The notes under the pieces are model-generated. The model had not been told where the DNA came from, did not search any database, and saw only the letters and a list, made by a program, of their open reading frames with translations. A stretch of 20,730 nucleotides of DNA from Bacteroides_E sp964528875 (GTDB lineage: Bacteria; Bacteroidota; Bacteroidia; Bacteroidales; Bacteroidaceae). The stretch is taken from contig CAZGUI010000042.1 in NCBI GenBank assembly GCA_964528875.1, forward strand, positions 1-20,730, written 5' to 3'. The translations under genes and the position numbers were made by a program. Positions 1-7,646 of the stretch are shown in pieces. Within the stretch, counting starts at the first letter, position 1, and each line of letters starts with the position of its first letter.

Positions 1-57
1 TAAATATAGAATTTATCATCTCAAATAGAAGCAGACCTATTATTCAAAGCTCTCACA

Positions 58-105
58 ATATTCTTATTGCTCTAATTTACATCATTCATCAAAGAATAAG
101 AATAT
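58..105. repeat. 11-bp inverted repeat upstream of pheS
   Basis: Perfect 11-bp arms, ATATTCTTATT at 58-68 and its complement at 95-105, are separated by 26 bases. The repeat lies about 75 bases upstream of the pheS -7 element, so it should be outside the pheS transcript. It could be the tail or terminator of a gene left of the window, or chance in AT-rich DNA. There is no strong T run after the right arm. I see nothing else convincing in bases 1-170. Confidence 0.35.
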
Positions 106-179
106 AAAGAATCAAACTACACGCTTACCTTGCTCTATTTTCTTTTGTTTTTTCTATACATATTTAGGGGTAAATGTTA

Positions 180-187
180 TATCTTTG
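180..187 (+). promoter_or_regulatory. Bacteroides-type -7 element for pheS
   Basis: TATCTTTG matches the Bacteroides primary sigma factor -7 consensus TAnnTTTG exactly and lies 36 bases upstream of the pheS start. No clear TTTG -33 element is present; that stretch is T-rich. Transcription would start near 193-195, giving a leader of about 30 bases. Confidence 0.6.
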
Positions 188-223
188 TAAGCTTACTACA
201 TTGTAAAATAAGAAACTAAGAAT

Positions 224-1243
224 ATGATTGCCAAAATTGCCAAGTTACTTGAAGAAGTTCAGGTTATACAAGCCAGAAGCGAAGAAGAAATTGAAGCACT
301 TCGTATAAAATACCTAAGTAAAAAAGGAATTATAAACTCATTAATGACTGAGTTCAGAGAGGTTCCTGCTGAACAAAAGAAAGTTGTCGGAGTTAAGATT
401 AACGAGTTGAAACAAACTGCACAAAATAAAATAGCTGAGCTAAAAGAACTTATGCAGTCTTCTGAAGCATCGCACACTGATTTTGATTTAACACGAACTG
501 CTTACCCTATTAAATTGGGAACTAGACACCCGATATCAATTGTAACTAACGAAATCATTGACATATTTAATCGCTTAGGGTTTAATATTGCTGAAGGACC
601 GGAAATGGAAGACGATTGGCACGTGTTCTCTTCACTTAACTTTGCTGAAGATCACCCGGCACGCGATATGCAAGACACTTTTTTCATTGAGTCTAAACCC
701 GATGTGGTTTTACGTACGCATACTTCTTCGGTTCAGACCCGTGTAATGGAGACTACCGAACCTCCTATTCGCATCATCTGTCCCGGAAGAGTTTATCGCA
801 ACGAGGCGATTAGCTATAGAGCGCATTGTTTCTTCCATCAGGTAGAAGCTTTATATATTGACAGAAATGTTTCTTTTGCTGATCTTAGACAGGTACTGTT
901 GCTCTTTGCTCAAGAGATGTTTGGTAAAGATACTAAAATAAGACTTCGTCCTTCTTACTTCCCATTTACAGAGCCAAGTGCAGAAATGGATATTAGCTGT
1001 AACATTTGTGGTGGTAAAGGTTGTCCTTTCTGCAAATTTAGTGGTTGGGTGGAAATTCTAGGATGTGGAATGGTTGATCCTAATGTATTAAAATCTAATG
1101 GCATCGACAGTAATATTTATAGTGGATATGCTTTAGGTATGGGTATAGAACGTATTACCAACTTGAAATATCAAGTGAGTGACATTCGTATGTTCTCTGA
1201 AAATGATATTCGCTTCCTCAAAGAGTTTCAAGCAGCACATTAA
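224..1243 (+). CDS. pheS: Phenylalanyl-tRNA synthetase alpha subunit
   Basis: This is the catalytic alpha subunit of the alpha2beta2 class II enzyme that charges tRNA-Phe with phenylalanine in the cytoplasm; the partner gene pheT is not in the window. The 339-residue length is normal. An N-terminal coiled-coil tRNA-binding arm spans about residues 1-80. It is followed by the class II core: motif 1 near GTRHPIS, motif 2 (VYRNEAISYRAH leading to FFHQVEAL, about 188-212) and motif 3 (GMGIERI, about 305-312). A CxxCxGxGCxxC cluster (C259, C262, C267, C270) sits between the FPFTEPSAE segment and EILGCGM and could bind a metal. From memory it is a feature of Bacteroidetes PheS. The ATG at 224 fits the promoter at 180-187. 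The gene appears to be monocistronic and ends at the terminator at 1272. Confidence 0.97.
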   Translation: MIAKIAKLLEEVQVIQARSEEEIEALRIKYLSKKGIINSLMTEFREVPAEQKKVVGVKINELKQTAQNKIAELKELMQSSEASHTDFDLTRTAYPIKLGTRHPISIVTNEIIDIFNRLGFNIAEGPEMEDDWHVFSSLNFAEDHPARDMQDTFFIESKPDVVLRTHTSSVQTRVMETTEPPIRIICPGRVYRNEAISYRAHCFFHQVEALYIDRNVSFADLRQVLLLFAQEMFGKDTKIRLRPSYFPFTEPSAEMDISCNICGGKGCPFCKFSGWVEILGCGMVDPNVLKSNGIDSNIYSGYALGMGIERITNLKYQVSDIRMFSENDIRFLKEFQAAH

Positions 1244-1271
1244 TAGAAAGAAAAAACAAAATATAATTTTC

Positions 1272-1310
1272 AGTCCTTATTACATGGAAAGTAATAAGGA
1301 CTTTTTTATT
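1272..1310 (+). terminator. Rho-independent terminator of pheS
   Basis: A perfect 12-bp stem pairs 1272-1283 (AGTCCTTATTAC) with 1291-1302 around a 7-base loop, followed directly by a T-rich run (cttttttatt). It lies 29 bases after the pheS stop codon and isolates pheS from the regulator genes downstream. Confidence 0.92.
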
Positions 1311-1628
1311 GTGAACCTCTTTTTTATTTAAAAATAAAACGCTTTTCAACCGAACTCTACACGCATCGTATCTCATCCTTCTAGTCCCCTAAAATCAACG
1401 AAAACTAGATTTATTTCTTCTAGTTTCTCTTACCTTTTTATTTCTTTTAGTAATCCCTTTCATTTTCATTTTTTCTGCTCTACAGCCATACGTTATAGAG
1501 CAAAAATGTGTATGTTTGATAATCTCAATTGTTGTAACAAAAAGTCTCTTCTCTTAAGTTTAACACTAGAATCTAATTTATAGAAAAAAACGAAAAAGTA
1601 AATGCACAGAGAAGAATAAAAGATAACC
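1311..1628 (+). promoter_or_regulatory. Leader/promoter region of the response regulator operon
   Basis: This 318-base gap carries no credible gene. TATGTTTG at 1511-1518 matches TAnnTTTG exactly and would start transcription near 1525, leaving a leader of about 100 bases. Just upstream, TGCTCTA (1476-1482) and TAGAGCA (1496-1502) form a 7-bp inverted repeat with a 13-base spacer, placed about where a -33 box or operator would lie. No -24/-12 sigma-54 element was seen here, so the regulator is probably not driven by sigma-54. Confidence 0.45.
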
Positions 1629-2999
1629 ATGAAGAAAGGAAAAATTTTAGTTGTAGATGATAATAAGAATGTGCTAACCACTCTTCGCCTTTTATTATCT
1701 CCATACTTTGAGGAAGTTATTTTACTCCCCTCTCCCAACTCTCTGACAACTACTTTAAAAGACAAGAATCCGGACGTTGCTCTATTGGATATGAATTTCT
1801 CAGCGGGTAGAAATACGGGTAACGAGGGTATTTTTTGGTTATCAGAAATTAAAAAGATCAACCCGGATTTACCTGTTATTCTCTTTACAGCCTATGCTGA
1901 CATTGATTTAGCGGTCAAAGTATTAAAAGAGGGAGCTACCGACTTCATTGTAAAACCATGGGATAATGCAAAGCTTATAGCCACATTGCAATCGGCTTAC
2001 TCACTCTACGAATCAAGGAAAGAGGTGAAGAGACTTAAAGAAAAGCAAAAAGGACTGAGTGCTGAACTCAATAAAGAAGAGGAGGTCTGCTGGGGAGAAT
2101 CTTCACTGATGCAAGAGCTATTGAAGAAAATAAAAAAGGTAGCTCCTACTGATGCCAATGTTTTAATTACCGGAGAAAACGGTACAGGTAAAGAGGTAGT
2201 GGCTAAAACCATTCATATGCTTTCTACACGTAGTAAAGAACCTTTAGTAACTGTTGATATGGGAGCCATAACACCTTCACTTTTTGAAAGTGAACTTTTT
2301 GGTCATGTAAAGGGGTCGTTTACGGATGCATACATTGATAAAGCAGGTAAATTTGAAGTAGCAGACAAAGGCTCTTTGTTTCTCGATGAAATAGGAAATC
2401 TAGATATTACGCAGCAGCCAAAGTTGTTAAGAGCTCTACAAACGAGAAAAATTCTACGTGTAGGAAGTAATCAAGCAACCAACATAGATATTCGTTTAAT
2501 TTGTGCTACGAATGTGAACCTTTTTGAAGCCGTTAAGGAAGGAACATTTAGAGAAGATTTACTTTATCGTATCAACACCATACAGATAGAAGTCCCTCCA
2601 CTTAGAGAACGCAAGGAAGATATTCCTGCTTTAGCTTATTTCTTTTTGAACCGATTTAAAAAGAAGTACAACAAACAACAATTAGATTTCAGTCTGGAAG
2701 CTTTAGATAAAATAAAGAAACATTCGTGGCCGGGAAACGTTAGAGAGCTCCAACACGCCATAGAAAAAGCGGTAATTTTAACAGACGACACACTTCTTCA
2801 TCCTTCTGATTTTTATACGAAAACGGCAGAAGAAAAAGAAGAGTCGTTAGAATATATTAGTTTAGAGGAGATGGAGAAAGTGATGATTATAAAAGCTATG
2901 GACAGTCATCAAAACAATATCTCTGTGGTAGCCAATCAATTAGGTATATCTAGACCCACACTTTACAGTAAGTTGAAAAGATACGAAATAAACTATTAA
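1629..2999 (+). CDS. Sigma-54-dependent NtrC-family response regulator
   Basis: This is a cytoplasmic transcription activator (bacterial enhancer-binding protein) of 456 residues with the full NtrC layout. The receiver domain (about 5-125) has the acidic pair D10/D11, phosphoacceptor D54, T87 and K109. The AAA+ domain (about 155-385) has Walker A GENGTGKE (182-189), the sigma-54 contact loop as GSFTDA (229-234, in place of the classical GAFTGA) and Walker B LFLDEIG (250-256). A Fis-type helix-turn-helix lies at the C terminus (about 415-453, ISRPTLYSKLKRY). The kinase gene begins within the stop codon, so the two form one operon. The sigma-54 promoter at 10260-10275 ahead of the efflux operon is its obvious candidate target. 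A specific orthologue name (atoC, zraR) is not justified by the sequence. Confidence 0.95.
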   Translation: MKKGKILVVDDNKNVLTTLRLLLSPYFEEVILLPSPNSLTTTLKDKNPDVALLDMNFSAGRNTGNEGIFWLSEIKKINPDLPVILFTAYADIDLAVKVLKEGATDFIVKPWDNAKLIATLQSAYSLYESRKEVKRLKEKQKGLSAELNKEEEVCWGESSLMQELLKKIKKVAPTDANVLITGENGTGKEVVAKTIHMLSTRSKEPLVTVDMGAITPSLFESELFGHVKGSFTDAYIDKAGKFEVADKGSLFLDEIGNLDITQQPKLLRALQTRKILRVGSNQATNIDIRLICATNVNLFEAVKEGTFREDLLYRINTIQIEVPPLRERKEDIPALAYFFLNRFKKKYNKQQLDFSLEALDKIKKHSWPGNVRELQHAIEKAVILTDDTLLHPSDFYTKTAEEKEESLEYISLEEMEKVMIIKAMDSHQNNISVVANQLGISRPTLYSKLKRYEINY

Positions 3000-4366
3000 T
3001 GCTTATGTTTAAATCGATTGATTACAAACTATATATCTACCTTTTTTTGCTGATAGTAACAGTTAGTTTAACTACTTATTTTTTTATTGATGGACAATAC
3101 ATCTATGGTGTTTTCTTTATTTTCTTAGCTATTATTGAAATTATTAAACTCTATACACATTACAATAAATTCAATCAGAATATTCTTTTCCTATTGAATG
3201 CATTGGATAATGGTGATTATGCTTTTCATTTTTCAACCACACACATCTCTAGGCGAGAAAAAGAGTTAAATAAAATGATGAATCGCATCAAAGAGATTTT
3301 AATGAATGCCAAGCAAGAGGTTATAGCCAATGAAAAGTTCCTAAGCCTCATCATTGAACAGGTTCCTACAGGTATTGTCATTTTAGATGAAAGGAACAAC
3401 GTGAAAGGGTGTAACAAAATGGCTTCTGATATACTTGGCCTGCCTATTTTTACACACATCAATCAGCTTAATATCATAGACAAAAGTCTGCCCGACCTAT
3501 TTAAAAATCTAAACACTCATAGTAACCGGCAAATAAAAATCACTAATGAAATAGAGGAGATACAAATCTTGTTAAAGGTTTCTATGATTACAATCAAACA
3601 GAATAATATGCGTATCATCTCCTTAAATAATATTGCTGAGGAGTTGGAAGATAAAGAGATGGATTCTTGGATCAAATTGATACGGGTAATGACGCATGAA
3701 ATTATGAACTCGGTTGCACCTATATCTTCTTTAACAGAGATGTTACTCTATGCATATCAAACCCAAGAGATAGAAAACAACAAGAGCTTAAAGGCAGATA
3801 CCATTGACTCACTACAAACCATTCACGACACGAGTAAAGACTTAATCTCTTTTGTTAAATCTTATCGAGAGTTTTCCAAAGTTTCTAATCCACAGATTGC
3901 TCCTTTCTATTTAGATTCATTTATTAAATCAACCTTGAAGCTGGAAGAGGCTGAAATATCGAAGAAAAACATTACTGTGGAAATCGATAATGCAGAAGAT
4001 ACTGTTATTCAAGGTGATTCAGCATTACTAGGCAGAGTCTTTATAAACTTAATAAAGAATGCTATTGAATCTTTGGACAGCCAATCAAAGAAAGTAATAA
4101 AAATAAAGACACATGCTTTGAGGGATAATATGCAAATGGATATATCGGACAATGGCACTCCAATTCCTGAAGAGATGATCAACGACATCTTCATCCCCTT
4201 CTTTACAACTAAAGAATCGGGATCGGGTATTGGATTAAGTGTATCCAGATACATCATGCGTTTACAAGGAGGTACTCTTAAACACAGCTTTCACAACGGG
4301 TGGACCACATTTAGTATGATTCTACCCAAACCTAAAGGAGAAAATCAACAAAACGAAGTAACGTGA
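2999..4366 (+). CDS. Membrane-bound PAS-domain sensor histidine kinase
   Basis: This 455-residue kinase is the likely partner of the preceding regulator. Its ATG overlaps the upstream TAA (TAATG), suggesting translational coupling; a second in-frame ATG lies at 3005. Two hydrophobic segments (about 11-30 and 34-50) are joined by only a few residues, so almost nothing is exposed to the periplasm. A linker and a PAS-like domain (about 113-215, starting near the LSLIIEQVPTGIVILD stretch) follow. The H-box VMTHEIMNS has phosphoacceptor H233. The C-terminal ATPase domain has N-box INLIKNAIES, G1 DISDNGTPIP and G2 GSGIGLSVSRYI. The fold resembles the NtrB/NtrY-like kinases that pair with NtrC-type regulators. 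The missing sensory loop suggests a signal from within the membrane, the cytoplasm or a protein partner, possibly the pump itself; this is inference. Confidence 0.94.
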   Translation: MLMFKSIDYKLYIYLFLLIVTVSLTTYFFIDGQYIYGVFFIFLAIIEIIKLYTHYNKFNQNILFLLNALDNGDYAFHFSTTHISRREKELNKMMNRIKEILMNAKQEVIANEKFLSLIIEQVPTGIVILDERNNVKGCNKMASDILGLPIFTHINQLNIIDKSLPDLFKNLNTHSNRQIKITNEIEEIQILLKVSMITIKQNNMRIISLNNIAEELEDKEMDSWIKLIRVMTHEIMNSVAPISSLTEMLLYAYQTQEIENNKSLKADTIDSLQTIHDTSKDLISFVKSYREFSKVSNPQIAPFYLDSFIKSTLKLEEAEISKKNITVEIDNAEDTVIQGDSALLGRVFINLIKNAIESLDSQSKKVIKIKTHALRDNMQMDISDNGTPIPEEMINDIFIPFFTTKESGSGIGLSVSRYIMRLQGGTLKHSFHNGWTTFSMILPKPKGENQQNEVT

Positions 4367-4437
4367 GTCGTCAATAAATACATAAATCATACTTATGCAC
4401 ACCACAGAAGGCCATCAAACACAGGCTTATGTAGTGC

Positions 4438-4480
4438 AAATCCTAGACCTAAAGCCAAATAGGTCTAGGATTTATTTTAG
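4438..4480 (+). terminator. Terminator hairpin between convergent operons
   Basis: A perfect stem of at least 13 bp pairs 4438-4450 (AAATCCTAGACCT) with 4461-4473, extendable by one A-T pair, around an 8-9 base loop. TTTATTTTAG follows on the + strand, which suits termination of the kinase operon. On the - strand the U-tract is only three bases, so it would be a weaker terminator for the efflux operon ending at 4608. The stem contains GGTCTAGGA, the core of the palindrome array at 10455-10535. Confidence 0.75.
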
Positions 4481-4607
4481 TGAGTTACTTAAATATCAAT
4501 TAAACAAATTATGTGGCAGTTGTGCCATCTCAAAAACAAATGAAAAACGAACACTTCGCCCTATAATTTACATCAGACTCACGTTGACTTATTCATTTTT
4601 CAAGCTT

Positions 4608-5282
4608 TTACAACTTGGTTTCTGTAACGACTTTTCCATCAAACAAATTAACTATACGATGCGCAAATGAGGCATCGTGCTGAGAGTGAGTAACCATCAC
4701 AATAGTTGCTCCTTCTTGATTCAATTGAATGAGCAGATTCATTACATCCGCTCCGTTTTTTGAATCCAGATTACCTGTCGGCTCATCGGCAAGGATCAGT
4801 CTGGGTTCGGCAACAACTGCTCTGGCTATAGCCACACGTTGTTGTTGACCTCCGGAAAGTTGGTTAGGAAAATGACTGCTACGGTGACTAATATTCATTT
4901 TCTTCAATACCTCCTCTACCCGTTTCTTACGCTCGGATTTCTTTAAATTCAAATAGATCAAAGGAAGTTCCACATTCTCATAAACAGTCATCTCCTCAAT
5001 CAAATTAAAACTTTGGAAAACAAAGCCAATATTTCCTTTACGAGCCTGCGTACGTTCCTTCTCTTTCAGATTACCCACCTCTTTTCCTCCTAAGAAATAC
5101 TTTCCACTGGTTGGATTATCCAACAAGCCGATGATGTTCAACAAGGTGGACTTGCCACAACCCGAAGGTCCCATTACAGCAATGAATTCCCCATCATTAA
5201 CATTTAGGTCTATTTCGTTCAACGCAACAGTTTCTATTTCTTCTGTACGGAACACTTTCGATAGTTTTTGAATTTCTAACAT
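4608..5282 (-). CDS. MacB/LolD-type ABC transporter ATPase of the efflux pump
   Basis: This 224-residue protein is the ATP-hydrolysing subunit that would drive the FtsX-type permease encoded just upstream (18-base gap). Visible motifs are Walker A GPSGCGKST (38-46), the Q-loop (FVFQSFNLI), signature LSGGQQQR, Walker B LILADEPTGNLD and the H-loop MVTHSQ. The Q-loop, ADEPTGNLD and short length are typical of the MacB/LolD/FtsE group, whose members power mechanotransmission or lipoprotein and peptide export rather than import. It is the last gene of the four-gene operon, so ATPase and permease are separate proteins, unlike the fused E. coli MacB. The substrate is not predictable; macrolides, antimicrobial peptides, siderophores and lipids are all handled by relatives. 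Confidence 0.93.
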   Translation of the reverse strand: MLEIQKLSKVFRTEEIETVALNEIDLNVNDGEFIAVMGPSGCGKSTLLNIIGLLDNPTSGKYFLGGKEVGNLKEKERTQARKGNIGFVFQSFNLIEEMTVYENVELPLIYLNLKKSERKKRVEEVLKKMNISHRSSHFPNQLSGGQQQRVAIARAVVAEPRLILADEPTGNLDSKNGADVMNLLIQLNQEGATIVMVTHSQHDASFAHRIVNLFDGKVVTETKL

Positions 5283-5300
5283 GATTCTATATATCGTTTT

Positions 5301-7640
5301 TTATTCTGATTTAAGTGATTTCACCGGGTTTTGAGATAACACTTTTATGCTGACTCCTGAGGTCGTAATTAGTGCTATCAATAATTGCAACAAAATGGGG
5401 ATTAAAAATATCCAAATATCTATGGAGGTTCGGTTATAATAGTTGTTCAGCCAATTCGTTGTGACATAATAAACGATTGGAGCAGCTATAATACCGGAAA
5501 AAAGTACCCACTTTAAGATGTCTAAAGAGAGCAAGGTAAAAATAGATAATCCTGAGGCTCCGTTTATTCTCCGAACAGCAATTTCTTTTACTCTTCGAAT
5601 GGTAGTAAAAGTATGTACTCCCAATAATCCCAACATAGAGATAAAAATGGCTAGTATAGCCGTATAGAACAACACTTCAGACTGTGTTCTGAATGATTCA
5701 AACTTATTATTATAAATATCTTCACTCCAATCGGGATTAACAATAAACTCCGCATCAATGGAGTGAAAGACTTTTTCCACTATATCTCTAGCTTCATTTC
5801 GTGAAACAGTCTCATCAAACTTTACATAGAGCACAGAGAACACAGCATCATAAAACTTCAAAGCCATCGGACCTATTCCTTCTTCCGGATTAGTCCATGT
5901 GAAATCTTTTACCACCCCCATGATTTCCAAAGGTTCTTCAACCTGTTCTTTATAAACCACATTAGTACCTACTACCGGATAATTCAGGCCTAACATTCTA
6001 ACAGCCGTTTCATTCAATATGATTCCTTTAGAGTTAATGGCTGCATCTTCTTTATAAAAACTTCCTTCCACAAGCTCCAATTCCATCAACTCACAAATAC
6101 CTGAATAAATTCGATATTCGTGAATAGACTGACTCATAGACTCATTCATTAATCGTACCATTTGCCCACTGGCGCCGCGCCCAAAAACATGACCAGCTGT
6201 ACTTACACCTTTGACTCTAGGATTTCTTAACAACTCTCCCTTAAGGGTGTTATACTCTTGTCTGGACTTATTATTCATATAAATATGCATTACTCCTTTG
6301 GGATTATAGCCTATGGGAGAATTTTCCAAATAAGAGGTTTGCTTATTGACTATAAAGATATAGGCCAATAGTACAATGGAAATTAAGGATTGAAATACAA
6401 CAATATACGAGGTTAATCGTTTCTTTGAAAAACGTAATCGTTTCATCAAAGTATCTATGGGACTAAACTTAGCCAGATAGAACGAAGGATAACTAGCAGA
6501 CAGCAAAACAGTAAGAACAAATACAACGAGCATAGGGATAATAAAAACAGGTTGTCCCAACTGTGCGACATCTATGTTCCGATTGATTAACTGAGCAAAA
6601 GAGGGAAGAATTAATAAAACCAATCCAAACGCTAAAATAAAGGCAATCAGTACAGTTAATCCAATTTCAGAAAAGAACTGTACAATAATATCTTTTTTCT
6701 CTGCTCCATTGGCTTTTTTAATACCAATCTCTACCATCCTATTTTCACCTTGTACAACAAATAAATTCACAAAGTTTGTAATGGCTAAAGCAAGAATTAA
6801 TAAGGAAACCACACACAATAACCAAACAAATTTCATATCGCTTTGAACACCTAAGGTATCTCTTGCTTGTGTGTGCAAATAGATGTCGGTCAATTTCTCT
6901 GTAACCCCTTCACCTTTAATATCCATTTTTTCAAAGAACAAAGTCAACTGAGACGTATAGGCTTTTTCAATCTCTTCTCTAACTTTTTCCAGTGAATGTC
7001 CCTTTGCTATTTTATAAAAGGTAAAAAACTCAATAGATGGCCACTCTTTCATATAATTCATATCAGACAAGACATCAAAACGAAAATGCGTATTAGCAGG
7101 TAACTCTTTTACTACACCTCCCACAGCATAATCATGGTCGTTAATCGTTACCTTTTTTCCTACAGCTTTTTGAGTATCTCCAAAAATTATCCGGGCATAT
7201 TTATCGGTAAGAATAACCGTACTGGGGTTATCTAACACACTTTTATCACCCTCAACGAACTCCATTTCAAAAACGTCAAAAAAACTGGGTTCAGTTGCAA
7301 AAACAGTTAGGTTTTGAAAATGCTCTTTCTCATAAGTTAAATCTTTATTCCCACTTTTGTAAATCTGTGTCGCTGCTTCAATTCCGGGAACATGAAGAGG
7401 TATTTCGGTTACTGTAGAACGAGTAGTTATGGGTATTATATCCACATGCCCACCTTGATCCCAAGCTGTATTCAAACTAATAATTCGATCGCTGTCTTTA
7501 AAATGTCTATCAAAACTCAACTCATTAAAAACAAACAAAATCAACATAATGGAGAGAGCTAATCCAATGGTTAACCCTACAACATTAATAGTGAAGAATA
7601 AACGTGATCGATTAAAACTTCTATATAAGTCTCTAAACAT
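5301..7640 (-). CDS. Double FtsX-type ABC permease (MacB-like)
   Basis: This 779-residue inner-membrane permease is made of two MacB-like halves. An N-terminal membrane segment (about 14-37) is followed by a periplasmic MacB-type domain (about 40-260) and an FtsX core with three segments (about 270-295, 318-345, 362-385). The second half repeats this with a segment near 410-430, a periplasmic domain (about 435-645) and three C-terminal segments (about 653-675, 705-727, 740-762). The motifs VEIGIKKANGAEKKDI and VKEIAVRRINGASG mark the cytoplasmic coupling region after the first segment of each FtsX core. With eight predicted segments a single chain could stand in for a MacB dimer, a form common in Bacteroidetes. 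It lies 6 bases after the adaptor gene and is translated with it. No frameshift or missing core segment is seen. Confidence 0.92.
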   Translation of the reverse strand: MFRDLYRSFNRSRLFFTINVVGLTIGLALSIMLILFVFNELSFDRHFKDSDRIISLNTAWDQGGHVDIIPITTRSTVTEIPLHVPGIEAATQIYKSGNKDLTYEKEHFQNLTVFATEPSFFDVFEMEFVEGDKSVLDNPSTVILTDKYARIIFGDTQKAVGKKVTINDHDYAVGGVVKELPANTHFRFDVLSDMNYMKEWPSIEFFTFYKIAKGHSLEKVREEIEKAYTSQLTLFFEKMDIKGEGVTEKLTDIYLHTQARDTLGVQSDMKFVWLLCVVSLLILALAITNFVNLFVVQGENRMVEIGIKKANGAEKKDIIVQFFSEIGLTVLIAFILAFGLVLLILPSFAQLINRNIDVAQLGQPVFIIPMLVVFVLTVLLSASYPSFYLAKFSPIDTLMKRLRFSKKRLTSYIVVFQSLISIVLLAYIFIVNKQTSYLENSPIGYNPKGVMHIYMNNKSRQEYNTLKGELLRNPRVKGVSTAGHVFGRGASGQMVRLMNESMSQSIHEYRIYSGICELMELELVEGSFYKEDAAINSKGIILNETAVRMLGLNYPVVGTNVVYKEQVEEPLEIMGVVKDFTWTNPEEGIGPMALKFYDAVFSVLYVKFDETVSRNEARDIVEKVFHSIDAEFIVNPDWSEDIYNNKFESFRTQSEVLFYTAILAIFISMLGLLGVHTFTTIRRVKEIAVRRINGASGLSIFTLLSLDILKWVLFSGIIAAPIVYYVTTNWLNNYYNRTSIDIWIFLIPILLQLLIALITTSGVSIKVLSQNPVKSLKSE

Positions 7641-7646
7641 CTCTTT

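Noticed and set aside
1493..1861. 122-residue frame on - overlapping the response regulator
   Set aside because: It overlaps the receiver-domain coding sequence and the likely promoter, with no recognisable domain.
4514..4527. TGGCA-GTTG-TGCCA mini-hairpin, also resembling a -24 box
   Set aside because: The stem is only 5 bp with no T run, and no -12 GC element is at the right distance on either strand.
4395..4670. 91-residue frame on + between the two convergent operons
   Set aside because: It runs through the terminator hairpin and overlaps the end of the ATPase gene on the other strand. It lacks a ribosome site and has no recognisable domain.
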